Positions 25,954 to 35,541 of a stretch of 64,000 nucleotides of DNA are shown here, piece after piece. The position numbers and the translations under genes are program-made. The notes below the pieces were generated by a model. That model saw only the letters and a list, made by a program, of their open reading frames with translations, was not told the DNA's origin and did no database searches. Source of the DNA: an uncultured Flavobacteriaceae bacterium (GTDB lineage Bacteria; Bacteroidota; Bacteroidia; Flavobacteriales; Flavobacteriaceae); contig CANNBV010000002.1 in NCBI GenBank assembly GCA_947502975.1, positions 310,001 to 374,000 on the forward strand, in the 5' to 3' direction. Position 1 is the first letter of the stretch; the number at the start of each line of letters is the position of its first letter.

Positions 25954-28836
25954 ATGAAATCAATTTATATAATAATTCTAGCTGTTTTTCTGAGTTCATC
26001 AAATTTATTTTCACAAAATGTTTCTGTCTCAGGAAGTTTAAAGAAGTGGCATAAGATAACACTAAGTTTTGAAAGTGAAGAACTAAGCGAAAATGATGCT
26101 AACAACCCCTTTCTGAATTACAGATTAAATGTAATATTCAAAAAAGGAAATAGAGAGATTAAAGTTCCTGGGTTTTTTGCCGCTGATGGTAATGCTTCAG
26201 AGACAAGTGCTACTTCAGGTAAAATTTGGCAAGTACGTTTTATGCCAGATGAAATAGGAGAGTGGGAATATGAAGCGTCTTTTAGAAAAGGAAAAAATAT
26301 TGCAATAAGTGATGATCCTGTGGTAGGAGAGCCAACGGCTTTCAATGGTATAAAAGGAAAATTTACTATTTCGGCAGCAGATGAAACGGGTTCCTTATTT
26401 CAATCTAAAGGAAGACTAAAATATGATGGCACCCGATATTTAAAATATACAGATACTAATGAACCATTTTTAAAAGGTGGTGCTGACAGTCCTGAGAGTT
26501 TCCTTGCGTATTATGAGTTTGACCAAACACCGCCTTCGCATAAATATGAAGCACATGCTAGAGATTGGAAGACAGGTGACCCAATGTGGCAAAATGGTAA
26601 AGGAAAAAATATTATTGGCGCTTTAAATTATCTAGCTTCGAAAGAAATGAACTCTGTTTATTTTTTAACTATGAATGTACAAGGAGATGGTAATGATGTA
26701 TGGCCATGGAATGATAAAAATGAACGTTATCGTTTTGATTGTAGCAAGCTAGACCAATGGGAAGTCATTTTTGATCATATGGATGATTTAGGTTTGATGT
26801 TGCACATTGTTACCCAAGAAACAGAAAATGAGCTGCTACTTGATATTGGAGAATTAAAGACACAACGTAAATTATACTATCGAGAACTGATAGCACGTTT
26901 TGCACATCATTTGGGGGTTACATGGAATTTAGGAGAGGAAAATGGCTGGCAAAAATGGACACCAAAAGCGCAGAATGATAAGGATAGAAAAGCCATGGCT
27001 AAGTATATAAAAACTAATGATCCATATAAAAACTTAGTCGTACTCCATACTCATGCTGTAACACCAGCTCAAGACTTGTTTTTAAATCCGTTGTTAGGTT
27101 ATGAGTATCTAGATGGTCCATCCATGCAAACACATCATCCTCATGACGTTCATCACCTTATTGTTAAATGGATAAATAATTCAAAAAAATCAGGAAAACA
27201 ATGGGTAGTATGTCAAGACGAGATTGGGCCAGCAGATACAGGAGCAAAACCAGATGCTGACGATCCAGATCATGATCATATAAGACACCACGTATTATGG
27301 GGGAATTTAATGGCTGGAGGTGCTGGAGTGGAATGGTATTTTGGCTATAAATATGCGCATAATGATTTAAAATGTGAAGATTGGCGTTCAAGAGATATCC
27401 TTTGGGATCAAACACGATATGCTTTAGATTTTTTTAAAAACTATGTACCATTTACAGAAATGTTTAATGCTAATGGGTTGACAGACAATGAAGGCGATTA
27501 TGTTCTGGCAGACCATGGAAAGGCTTACGTAGTCTATTTACCTGAAGTAAAAGACACCAAAATTAATTTGTTAAATACCGATGCTAAGTTTAGTGTAAAA
27601 TGGTATAATCCTAGAAAAGGAGGTGAATTACAGAAAGGAAGTGTAAGTACCATTAAAGGTGGTGGGATGCGTTCTTTAGGAAATCCACCAAATAATTCTA
27701 AAGATTGGGTAGCATTACTACTTTCAAAAAGTAAAACTTCAAAGCAGGCCACTGCAAAAGGAAAACTATGGAAGTTAAAAGCTACGAAAGATTTTGAGAT
27801 TCTTAACGGAATAAAAGCTAATTATTACATTGATAATGGTAATAGTGTATTAGCGATAAACGCGGCAGATAAAAACCAAAGAGACGCTTTTGCTTCAGCT
27901 AGAATAATTTTTGAAGGAAAATCAGGTGTCTATAATGGGCTTTTAAAAACGATGACAGAAAACGATGGAGAATCTATCTACAAAATTCTTATAAATGGAG
28001 ATGAGGTAGTACGTGTTGAAAATCCAAAAACCAAAGCTAATTTTGAAAATGTAATACATGACTTAGGTTTATTAGTTTTAAATACAAAAGATATTATTGA
28101 AGTACAATCTAAAGCTGTAACAAATGGTGAAATTCCTGAAAATGATGAAACAGCATGGTCTAGAGGTAGGTGGGGCAGTTTAGAATTATCTCCTAAGGGT
28201 TTAATATCAAATGAAAACGATCGTCTTGTAGCATTATTAGAAGATAAGAAGCCCTATAAAGAGCAATCGGGTTTTGTTGAGATAGAAGCAGAAGCATTTC
28301 ATCATAAATCTGCGAATGATTCTCCTCGTGAGTGGTATGTGATTTCCAAAGATAAAATGCCATTTCAAGAGGCTAACTATACAAATCATTCTAGTACAGC
28401 AAGCGGTAATGCATATTTAGAAGCGTTACCTGATACTCGTGTAACTCATGAAGATGCACTCATTGCCGAAGAAAATTTCTTCCCAATTCCTGGAGTAGGA
28501 GGTACAGTTTCTTATAAAATAAACATTACTACGCCTGGCAAATATTATGTTTGGGTAAAAGCATTTTCTTCGGGTAGTGAGGATAATGGTTTACATGTAG
28601 GCTTAGATGGAGAGTGGCCGGAAAGTGGTGCAAGAATACAATGGTGTGAAGGTAAAAATCAGTGGACATGGTCTTCGGCACAACGTACTGAAGAACAACA
28701 TTGTGGTGTGCCACAAAAAATATATTTAGAAATAAAAGAAGCTGGAGACCATATTATCACATTCTCAATGCGAGAAGATGGTTTTGAGTTTGATAAGTTT
28801 ATATTAGCATCTAATCCCAACTTTAAACCAGAATAA
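25954..28836 (+). CDS. Large secreted DUF5060-type glycoside hydrolase with C-terminal CBM-like domain
   Basis: The 960-residue protein has a signal peptide (AVFLSSSNLFSQ), a DUF5060-like beta-sandwich (about 25-125), a clan GH-A-like TIM barrel (about 150-510; NYLASKEMNSVYFLTMNVQG, GVTWNLGEENGWQKW, WVVCQDEIGPA, LWGNLMAGGAGVEWYFGY), a collagen-binding-type beta-domain (about 520-600) and a C-terminal domain (about 770-960; EIEAEAFHHK, TPGKYYVWVKAFSSGSEDNG, SMREDGFEFDKFIL) like the CBM-type ends of other glycosidases. E in NLGEENGW and E in QDEIGP are candidate acid/base and nucleophile. Substrate is not known; the flanking agar genes suggest a galactan. It stands alone, with a 155-bp spacer upstream in which I see nothing firm. 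Confidence 0.8.
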   Translation: MKSIYIIILAVFLSSSNLFSQNVSVSGSLKKWHKITLSFESEELSENDANNPFLNYRLNVIFKKGNREIKVPGFFAADGNASETSATSGKIWQVRFMPDEIGEWEYEASFRKGKNIAISDDPVVGEPTAFNGIKGKFTISAADETGSLFQSKGRLKYDGTRYLKYTDTNEPFLKGGADSPESFLAYYEFDQTPPSHKYEAHARDWKTGDPMWQNGKGKNIIGALNYLASKEMNSVYFLTMNVQGDGNDVWPWNDKNERYRFDCSKLDQWEVIFDHMDDLGLMLHIVTQETENELLLDIGELKTQRKLYYRELIARFAHHLGVTWNLGEENGWQKWTPKAQNDKDRKAMAKYIKTNDPYKNLVVLHTHAVTPAQDLFLNPLLGYEYLDGPSMQTHHPHDVHHLIVKWINNSKKSGKQWVVCQDEIGPADTGAKPDADDPDHDHIRHHVLWGNLMAGGAGVEWYFGYKYAHNDLKCEDWRSRDILWDQTRYALDFFKNYVPFTEMFNANGLTDNEGDYVLADHGKAYVVYLPEVKDTKINLLNTDAKFSVKWYNPRKGGELQKGSVSTIKGGGMRSLGNPPNNSKDWVALLLSKSKTSKQATAKGKLWKLKATKDFEILNGIKANYYIDNGNSVLAINAADKNQRDAFASARIIFEGKSGVYNGLLKTMTENDGESIYKILINGDEVVRVENPKTKANFENVIHDLGLLVLNTKDIIEVQSKAVTNGEIPENDETAWSRGRWGSLELSPKGLISNENDRLVALLEDKKPYKEQSGFVEIEAEAFHHKSANDSPREWYVISKDKMPFQEANYTNHSSTASGNAYLEALPDTRVTHEDALIAEENFFPIPGVGGTVSYKINITTPGKYYVWVKAFSSGSEDNGLHVGLDGEWPESGARIQWCEGKNQWTWSSAQRTEEQHCGVPQKIYLEIKEAGDHIITFSMREDGFEFDKFILASNPNFKPE

Positions 28837-28866
28837 GGAAATTAAATCTTAAAATTTATATTTTGG

Positions 28867-28953
28867 GCGTTACCCTATTGGGTCGGGCTTTCCGTTCCAA
28901 GTCCTCGCACCTCCTTCGTCGGGCTGTGGGCTTTCCTCTACAATCCCTAACGC
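28867..28953. repeat. GC-rich imperfect palindromic element
   Basis: About 87 bp bounded by GCGTTA (28867-28872) and TAACGC (28948-28953), with an internal small hairpin (ACCCTATTGGGT) and a repeated GGGCTTTCC / GGGCTTTCCT motif. It is clearly richer in G and C than its surroundings. From memory such palindromic elements are scattered between genes in many Flavobacteriaceae. The boundaries resemble, but do not match, integron attC ends. It lies in the 232-bp gap between convergent genes; I saw only one copy here. Confidence 0.6.
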
Positions 28954-29068
28954 GGGTCTATCTGCTAACGTAGTTTTCTTGTGATCTTTTACTTGTCAGG
29001 AAAGGTCTATAACACTATTTACTAAAAAAAACTCACAATCGAAATCAGTGTTATGAAAGTCCCCACTG

Positions 29069-30505
29069 TTAAATCCCAGAAATCATTGAACTACCTACTT
29101 CAAGTTCAGTAATTATGGCATTGTTACCAACAGCATCATTAATTTCAATTTTGATGTAGCGGGATTTAGTTTCAGGAAAACTAAGGTTTCTATAATTGCT
29201 ATTAGCTTGCCAGGTGAAATCAATAATTTGTGTAAACGTAATGTTATCATCACTAGTATAAAGGCTACATGCTGTAATATTGCCTTCTTTAAGTGATGTT
29301 TCTGGAGCAGGTTTGCATCTATGGTTTGGAACTATAGTTATAACATCAAATACTTTTGGTTCACCTAAATCTAGAACGATGTTTTGAGGAAAGATAGAAT
29401 CAGAAACCCAAGTATAATAGTTTTTACCCGCTATTTTTGTACCGTCAAATAAATAGTCGGCATTTCCGCTACTTGCGTCGGCAGATTTAATAGTAATAGA
29501 CTTTATTATTTGACTGCCTTGGTTTGGCAGTGGAGGACGGTTGGTATTTGGTTGCCATTTTCGTCCTATTTCCGAAAGTAAATCTTTGTAAATTGGATCA
29601 AGGAGCCCATCTCTATTGGGCATACAATTCAACATAAAATTACAATATCTTGCTTCACAGTTATTAAGCTTTTTAAGAATTATATCAATACCATCGTTTG
29701 GTTTCATTCCTTTTGGAGTCTCTTCATTCCAAAACCACCCATTTCCCTTAATGCTGCAATGCCCTAAAGCTGATGCCATCGTATTACTTTTAGATGGAAA
29801 TGCACCAAAGGGGCCTTCAAAATAAGGAATATCAACATGATAAGGTGCCTGAAGATGTGTGTGGTCTGTAACCAAACAATTTGGTTGAAGTTTTCTGATT
29901 AGATCACGAATTTCGGTATAAGGTACTTCTGTATTATGTCCTATGCGCCAAAACCACCCATCAATCACAAAATAATCTATTTTACCATAATTGGTAAGCA
30001 ATTCGGTAATTTGTCCTTTTATAAATTCCAGTTTTTCTGGAGTAATTTTACCCTTGTCAATGTTGTGCGTACTGTCCCAAATTGAATAATATAAACCAAC
30101 TCCCAATCCTTTATTTCGAAACGCTTTTACATATTGCTCGACTATATCTTTTTTATAAGGTGTTGCAGCAACATCATAATCTGTATAATTACTATCCCAA
30201 AGACAGAACCCTTCATGGTGTTTGGCGGTTAATAGTCCAAATTTCATGCCTGCCGAAACTGCAGCATCCGCCCATTGGTTACAGTCTAGTTTGTCAGGGT
30301 TAAAATCAGTAATAGGATAATTAGCCTCACCCCAAGATGCACCATAACTCATAATATTGTAGCAAATAAACATACCAAAACGCTTATTGATAAAATTTTT
30401 CTTGGCTTCAGCTATTCTAGCTGAATAATCTAATTGTGTATGGCATGAAAATAACACTATACAAACAGTCAATAAAGACGTTACTATTATAATTTTTTTT
30501 ATCAA
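29069..30505 (-). CDS. GH29 alpha-L-fucosidase-family enzyme, possibly exo-alpha-L-galactosidase
   Basis: The 478-residue lipoprotein ([10 protein letters not shown]) shows the GH29 barrel: [43 protein letters not shown] and the nucleophile Asp in [12 protein letters not shown]-terminal discoidin-like module (about 345-478; [19 protein letters not shown] ... [14 protein letters not shown] ... ITELEVG) follows. It is the last gene of the galactan operon, 16 bases after a GH117. Red-algal galactans contain L-galactose, which differs from L-fucose only by a hydroxyl at C6, and a GH29 exo-alpha-L-galactosidase is known from a Bacteroides plebeius porphyran locus. That activity is the preferred inference; fucosidase remains possible. 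Confidence 0.88.
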   Translation of the reverse strand: MIKKIIIVTSLLTVCIVLFSCHTQLDYSARIAEAKKNFINKRFGMFICYNIMSYGASWGEANYPITDFNPDKLDCNQWADAAVSAGMKFGLLTAKHHEGFCLWDSNYTDYDVAATPYKKDIVEQYVKAFRNKGLGVGLYYSIWDSTHNIDKGKITPEKLEFIKGQITELLTNYGKIDYFVIDGWFWRIGHNTEVPYTEIRDLIRKLQPNCLVTDHTHLQAPYHVDIPYFEGPFGAFPSKSNTMASALGHCSIKGNGWFWNEETPKGMKPNDGIDIILKKLNNCEARYCNFMLNCMPNRDGLLDPIYKDLLSEIGRKWQPNTNRPPLPNQGSQIIKSITIKSADASSGNADYLFDGTKIAGKNYYTWVSDSIFPQNIVLDLGEPKVFDVITIVPNHRCKPAPETSLKEGNITACSLYTSDDNITFTQIIDFTWQANSNYRNLSFPETKSRYIKIEINDAVGNNAIITELEVGSSMISGI

Positions 30506-30521
30506 AAGAAAGAAAATGGGT

Positions 30522-31808
30522 TTATTGTGATTTTAAACTTTCTGTAGCTTTGTTAATGCGTTTTTTTTGCTCAGAATTCAATCCCATTTTATAGTAAAAT
30601 TCAGGTTTTAGGTACGTATGATTTCTTTTCATTTCTGGGGCGTCTATATCTTGACTCAAATCGCAATCAAAACGTGCTAAAACAGCATGGTTAGTATCCC
30701 ATGTTGTAACATTAGTAAAATGTGAAATTCCCCAAGTTATTCCTCTACCATCATTTGTATTGGTAAATGCATCTGGTATGAAAGGCCCTGCAGCTATAGG
30801 TAAATAAGACGAAATTGCTGCAATATCAAAGTTAAAACCATCTTCAGCGTATTGGATGGTATAGTGTTCATTACCATCACGGATTACTAATGCGGCAATA
30901 CCTTTTTTGAAGGGAAACATGGTCGTCTCATGTCCTGAATTTATAATGGGATTTAAAGGATGTTTTTCAAAAGGCCCTAACGGATTGTCAGCAATAGCTA
31001 AACCTTGCATTCTTATGTTATTGGATCTACCGTTAAAATCAGATTTATAGTATAAATAAATTTTGCCTTTGTAAACTAAAGGATAAGGGTCGTGTATGGA
31101 ATATTGATCCCATGCACCTTCATCACCATTAGGAATAACAATTTTATTATGTGGTGTCCATGGTCCGTTAGGAGAATCAGCATAAGACACTGCAACGGGG
31201 CAATCATCACCTCGTTTTCCACTAACTTCCATAAAGCCTTGATAGTATAAGTACCATTTACCTTGCCATTCTAGAATATCTGTAGTAGTTACTGATCTCC
31301 AACCTACATTGGGTTTTGGTGGTCTTGGTACTGCAACACCTTCTTCTTTCCAAGTGAATCCATCTTCTGATGTGGCATACCATATCTCAGCTAAGTCCCA
31401 ATCACTGGAAGGAATAACATCTGTAGCTTTATTAGCATTTTGAAGGCCAATAGGTGGTGTCTTCGTATTACGATAGGTATACCAAACATAATATTTGCCT
31501 TCATGATAAATAACTTTAGAAGGGTCTCTTCTAGAAATAGTACCATCATGGTTATTGTAATCGAAACCCTTAAGTTCAGTGTATCTAAATTGGGAGTATA
31601 ACTCATTATCTTGAGGGGTGGCTCCCATGTAGTTATCGTAATTCCGTTCTAAAGCCTTACTTAAATGAATATTTGGTTTAGTTTCTGGCAATTTATATGG
31701 AAAGGGAGTATCCTCTTTCGAAGTATCTACAATTGCCTTGGATTCATTTTTACATCCAAAGAAGAAAAAGGAAAAAATAGATAATAATAGTAATGTTCTG
31801 AGTGTCAT
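30522..31808 (-). CDS. GH117-family five-bladed propeller glycosidase
   Basis: This 428-residue lipoprotein ([10 protein letters not shown]) has the GH117 N-terminal SxAxxR motif as SKALER (residues 50-55), base D95 ([19 protein letters not shown]), D240 ([10 protein letters not shown]) and acid H293 ([10 protein letters not shown]). It is clearly paralogous to the gene at 34253 and more distant from the AhgA-type gene at 22178, so it belongs to another GH117 clade whose substrate I cannot fix. An alpha-1,3-linked (anhydro)galactose residue in agar, porphyran or a substituted form is likely. It lies between GH16 (34 bases upstream) and GH29. Confidence 0.9.
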   Translation of the reverse strand: MTLRTLLLLSIFSFFFFGCKNESKAIVDTSKEDTPFPYKLPETKPNIHLSKALERNYDNYMGATPQDNELYSQFRYTELKGFDYNNHDGTISRRDPSKVIYHEGKYYVWYTYRNTKTPPIGLQNANKATDVIPSSDWDLAEIWYATSEDGFTWKEEGVAVPRPPKPNVGWRSVTTTDILEWQGKWYLYYQGFMEVSGKRGDDCPVAVSYADSPNGPWTPHNKIVIPNGDEGAWDQYSIHDPYPLVYKGKIYLYYKSDFNGRSNNIRMQGLAIADNPLGPFEKHPLNPIINSGHETTMFPFKKGIAALVIRDGNEHYTIQYAEDGFNFDIAAISSYLPIAAGPFIPDAFTNTNDGRGITWGISHFTNVTTWDTNHAVLARFDCDLSQDIDAPEMKRNHTYLKPEFYYKMGLNSEQKKRINKATESLKSQ

Positions 31809-31842
31809 TTTATTTAGTTTAGTTAGTTGCTACTAAAATAAA

Positions 31843-32709
31843 CTATTTTCTCTTCCATACTCTAAAATAGTTTACATGATATTCACCATCCAATCGGTTG
31901 TCGTCTGGGAGTGCTCCAAACCATTTATTGGATTCGCAATTAAAATTCACTTCTAAAGGTTGATGCCAGTGTGTGTTTTTTGCCTCTCTAAAAAGAATGC
32001 CATCAATATAAAAACGAATGTAATCTTTTGTCCATTCTAAGCCCCATACATGATAATCAGCTTGTAGCTCATTTGGAAAATAATATTTCTTATTTCTAGA
32101 GAAATGTGCTTTAACATCGCCTTTGTCTTTTGGTGCTTTAAAGACATGGATATTGGAATTTAAATCATGCCTATTATACTCTAATCCGGGAGCATTTTCA
32201 CAAATATCTATTTCTGTCCACCAATCTCTACTAACATTAGTCATCCAAAAACCAGAAACCCATGGTGCATTCATAAGTTTTGCCTCAGTTTCAAAATAAC
32301 CATATAAGAATTTGTTTTTACTTTTAATGAATCCCGTAGTATGTGTGAAACCAGTTGGTAATTTTTCTTCACCATGTTGATTTACTCGAATTACTAATTC
32401 GCCATCCTCTAAGCTCACATTTGAGCCATGAAAATAAGTTGGAGGCCTACCTTTCCATTTCGGATTATTTGGATACCATTTCACTTCGTTTAATTCATTC
32501 AAATCAAACTCATCAGAATACTTCCTTAACAATGTCCATTTTTTTAAATTCTTTTGGTCAGATAAAGGGAATTTATTGTTTTGCCTGATAATTGCCAGTT
32601 CAAGATGTACTGAATCCGTGTATTTTTTTTTAGGAATAGTGAGGTCTTGTGCCATACAGAAATTTCCAGAAAGGCAAAGCACAACTAAGATAATTTGTAT
32701 TTTAAACAT
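31843..32709 (-). CDS. GH16 beta-agarase/beta-porphyranase-type endo-hydrolase
   Basis: A 288-residue secreted enzyme with a signal peptide (LCLSGNFCMAQ) and no accessory domain. The retaining GH16 motif is E166-I-D168-I-C-E171 (WWTEIDICENAPG): nucleophile E166, helper D168, acid/base E171. The preceding GYFETEAKLMNAPWVSGFWM and following NIHVFKAPKDKG resemble agarase and porphyranase subfamilies rather than laminarinases. It would cut beta-1,4 bonds in the galactan backbone outside or in the periplasm. Agarase and porphyranase cannot be separated by eye; the locus with sulfatase and GH29 favours a porphyran-like hybrid chain. Confidence 0.88.
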   Translation of the reverse strand: MFKIQIILVVLCLSGNFCMAQDLTIPKKKYTDSVHLELAIIRQNNKFPLSDQKNLKKWTLLRKYSDEFDLNELNEVKWYPNNPKWKGRPPTYFHGSNVSLEDGELVIRVNQHGEEKLPTGFTHTTGFIKSKNKFLYGYFETEAKLMNAPWVSGFWMTNVSRDWWTEIDICENAPGLEYNRHDLNSNIHVFKAPKDKGDVKAHFSRNKKYYFPNELQADYHVWGLEWTKDYIRFYIDGILFREAKNTHWHQPLEVNFNCESNKWFGALPDDNRLDGEYHVNYFRVWKRK

Positions 32710-32796
32710 AGTGATTTCACTTTTTAATAAAATTACGACTTAACGAAATTATATAAGGCTATTTTTGGTTCTAAAAAAGAAACATATAGTTTAGAA

Positions 32797-34278
32797 CTAG
32801 TTATTTTGAAGTAAGACATTGTTCCAATATGCTAATAATTCTTCATCTGAAACATCTTCTGGTAGTCCTAATTTCTTCATTTTAACTTTGAAATAGTTTT
32901 GAGATGCCTTTTTTCCTTTTTGAATAGTTTCTTCAGATTCTGGAATTTGGTTTTTGTCGTACGTTTTAAGGTTTTCTTGTAGCACAGATTTCAATCGGTT
33001 AAAATCAGTTTTATAAGACTCGTTTGTTGCGAGATTAATAAATTCATTTGGATCAGTATTCAAATCATATAATTCGAACTCTGGTCTGTTTTCTGCCATA
33101 AATTGATTGAATGGTGCTGGTAATTTTCCTTTTCTATGAAGTGTTCTATACAATGTGAATGCAGGATATTCACTTCTTTTATAACTTGATAGTTGCATCC
33201 ATGGTCTTTCTGGTTCTTGATTCCAAATCAATTTGTAACGACCATCTGTTACGCTTCTAATAGCATCTGGTGCATCACCTGTTCTTCCTCGAAAACCAAA
33301 CACAAAATCCCTTTTTTCTTGGTCATTACCAATACATACTTTTCCATGCAAATTGTATGGTGTTTTTAAGTCAGCTAAATCTAAAGTTGTAGCGGCTACA
33401 TCAACTAAACTCACTAACCTTTTATCAATTTCGCCAGCTTTTAAGTGTTTTGGATATCTTACGATTAATGGAATTTGAAGTCCACCTTCATATAAAAATT
33501 GCTTGTCTCTTAAATGTGGACGTCCATGGTCTCCAAAGAAGAAGATAGCCGTATTATTTACTAACCCTTCTTCCTCTAATCGCTGCATCACCCAACCAAC
33601 AATATCATCACATTTTTGAACAGACTCTAAATACAATGCCCAATCTGCTTTTAGTAAAGGATGGTTTAGATAGCAACTTGGAAGTATTACAGAGTCTGGG
33701 TTCACTGGGTTTTTTTCATCTTTATCAAATGTTCTATGCGGATACTTAATTTGTACTTGCGCAAAAAATGGTTGTCCATCTGCGCGTTCATCCCAATCCA
33801 TTCCATCGTATTTGATGTTAGGAAGGAAATTATAGTCTCTTTTCCCTGGGCTTTTTAAATAATCTTTACCACTACCGTTGGCGATAAAATAACCAGCTTC
33901 TTTAAAGTAATCTGTAATAGACTTAATGCCATCTGGTAGCTCTGTCCTATTAATAGTTCTATGGTTTAAGCTGTTAATAGTTGAGGGGTACATTCCCGTA
34001 ATTAATGAAGATCTACTAGATGAACAAATGGGTGCATTGGCATATGCATTGGCATATAAAGTGCCTTGTTGTGCAAGTTTATCAATGTTTGGGGTTTTTA
34101 CATCTGGATTGCCGTAACATGCTAGTTCTCTGCCTAAATCATCAGCGTTTATCCACAAAATGTTTAAAGGTTGTACAGACTTTTCTTCTTTGGTCTCTTT
34201 GCAACCTAATAAAAAAAGTATTGATATACTACAAAAAACAAATTTGGATATCTTACTCCTTACTTCGTAATTTTTCAT
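32797..34278 (-). CDS. S1-family sulfatase (heparan-N-sulfatase-like branch), lipoprotein
   Basis: A formylglycine sulfatase of 493 residues from the start at 34278 (34299 is an alternative). Both starts overlap the GH117 end; 34278 places the lipoprotein signal (ISILFLLGCKE) normally. Metal ligands appear in NILWINADDLGRELACYG; the maturation motif is C85-S-S-S-R89 (APICSSSRSSLITGMYPS), with Ser where Pro or Ala is usual. FFGDHGRPHLRDKQFLYEGG completes the site. It probably removes 6-sulfate or another ester from L-galactose or galactose units of the algal galactan; the position is inferred. The gene lies between two GH117-GH16 modules. Confidence 0.9.
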   Translation of the reverse strand: MKNYEVRSKISKFVFCSISILFLLGCKETKEEKSVQPLNILWINADDLGRELACYGNPDVKTPNIDKLAQQGTLYANAYANAPICSSSRSSLITGMYPSTINSLNHRTINRTELPDGIKSITDYFKEAGYFIANGSGKDYLKSPGKRDYNFLPNIKYDGMDWDERADGQPFFAQVQIKYPHRTFDKDEKNPVNPDSVILPSCYLNHPLLKADWALYLESVQKCDDIVGWVMQRLEEEGLVNNTAIFFFGDHGRPHLRDKQFLYEGGLQIPLIVRYPKHLKAGEIDKRLVSLVDVAATTLDLADLKTPYNLHGKVCIGNDQEKRDFVFGFRGRTGDAPDAIRSVTDGRYKLIWNQEPERPWMQLSSYKRSEYPAFTLYRTLHRKGKLPAPFNQFMAENRPEFELYDLNTDPNEFINLATNESYKTDFNRLKSVLQENLKTYDKNQIPESEETIQKGKKASQNYFKVKMKKLGLPEDVSDEELLAYWNNVLLQNN

Positions 34279-35536
34279 TTTCTTTTTCAATCCTTTCAAA
34301 TTGTTTTTTATTCAGGCCTTGTTTGTAATAAACCTCCAAATCATGACGAATACCGGTTTCTTTCATAACAGGGTCATCTATATCCTGACTTAGATCACAG
34401 TCAAAACGAGTTAAAATAGAATGTGGATTAATCTCATATTTTCCAGCATTTACAAAATGAGATAACCCCCAAGAAATTCCTCGTCCATCTTTAGTATCTG
34501 TAAAGGCATCTGGTACGTATGGTCCTGGTGCAATAGGTACTAATTCGCAAACCGATGCAATTTCAAAGTTCACCCAATCTTTAGCATATTGAATAGTGAA
34601 ATGCTCGGTGCCATCTTTTACCGTTATAGCTGCTACTCCTTCTTTAAAAGGAAATAAACTAACTTCATGACCCGAGCTAGTTAGAGGGTTTAGCGGGTGC
34701 TTTTTAAATGGGCCAAGTGGATCGTCTCCAATGACTAAACCTCCACCAACCCAAACCGGATTTGGTCTGTTGAAAGCCGATTTATAATAAATGTAAATTT
34801 TACCATCATGTACTAAAGGATATGGATCATGAATAGCGTATTGATCCCATGAGCCTTCAGGCCCGTTTTCAATAACTATTTTCCCTACAGGTGTCCAAGG
34901 TCCATCTGGAGAATCGGCATAAGAAGCTGTTACAGGACAATAATCACCACGTTTACCACTAGCTTCCATAAAACCTTGGTAATATAAATAGTATTTTCCT
35001 TTCCATTTTAGAATATCGGTAGTAGTGACAGAACGCCAGCCAACTTCAGGTTTTGGAGGTCTGGGTACCGCAACACTTTGTTCTTTCCAAGTAAAACCGT
35101 TTTCACTTGTTGCGTACCAGATTTCAGCTAAATCCCAATCGGTGGAAGGAATGGTATCATTACTTTTATCTGCATTTCTTGCTCCTACCGGAATAACAGG
35201 AGTGTCTCTTTTTGTATACCAAACATAATACTTTCCGTTTTCGAAAATAACTTTTGACGGGTCTCTACGCGATATTGTTCCATCATGATTATTATAATTA
35301 AAACCTTTTAACTCTGTGTATTTAAACTGAGAATACAACTCGTTATTTCTGGGATGAATAGCACTGTAATGATTAAAACTTCTGTCCATTGCAGCACTAA
35401 GCTTTCTGTTTTTGGTACTATCTGTTATGATGTAAGGAAATGCTCCCTGATTACTAGTTTCTTTAGATTCTTTTTTCGATTGATTTTCACAGCTTATTAT
35501 GCCAATTAAAAGCAGCGGTAACAATAATTTTTTCAT
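34253..35536 (-). CDS. GH117-family five-bladed propeller glycosidase
   Basis: The 427-residue lipoprotein (LLIGIISCENQ) carries SxAxxR as SAAMDR (residues 47-52), base D92 ([19 protein letters not shown]), D237 (AIHDPYPLV) and acid H290 (SSGHEVSLF). It is a close paralogue of the gene at 30522, sharing long blocks such as ELYSQF-YTELKGF-YNNHDG and [19 protein letters not shown]. Two divergent copies in one operon suggest two related alpha-linked residues, for example L-AHG and a modified form, but this is inference. Its 3' end overlaps the sulfatase start, so the two are translationally linked. Confidence 0.9.
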   Translation of the reverse strand: MKKLLLPLLLIGIISCENQSKKESKETSNQGAFPYIITDSTKNRKLSAAMDRSFNHYSAIHPRNNELYSQFKYTELKGFNYNNHDGTISRRDPSKVIFENGKYYVWYTKRDTPVIPVGARNADKSNDTIPSTDWDLAEIWYATSENGFTWKEQSVAVPRPPKPEVGWRSVTTTDILKWKGKYYLYYQGFMEASGKRGDYCPVTASYADSPDGPWTPVGKIVIENGPEGSWDQYAIHDPYPLVHDGKIYIYYKSAFNRPNPVWVGGGLVIGDDPLGPFKKHPLNPLTSSGHEVSLFPFKEGVAAITVKDGTEHFTIQYAKDWVNFEIASVCELVPIAPGPYVPDAFTDTKDGRGISWGLSHFVNAGKYEINPHSILTRFDCDLSQDIDDPVMKETGIRHDLEVYYKQGLNKKQFERIEKENEKLRSKE

Positions 35537-35541
35537 ATTGA

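Noticed and set aside
28867-28953. Integron attC site
   Set aside because: The GTTA...TAAC boundaries are in the wrong order for a single attC and there is no integrase or cassette array nearby.
29009-29054. Inverted repeat ATAACACT / AGTGTTAT as a terminator
   Set aside because: Arms are only 8 bp around a 30-base spacer and there is no T-run.
32768-32797. 8-bp inverted repeat GTTCTAAA / TTTAGAAC after the sulfatase
   Set aside because: Too weak for a terminator, and the downstream GH16 looks co-transcribed; kept only as a note.
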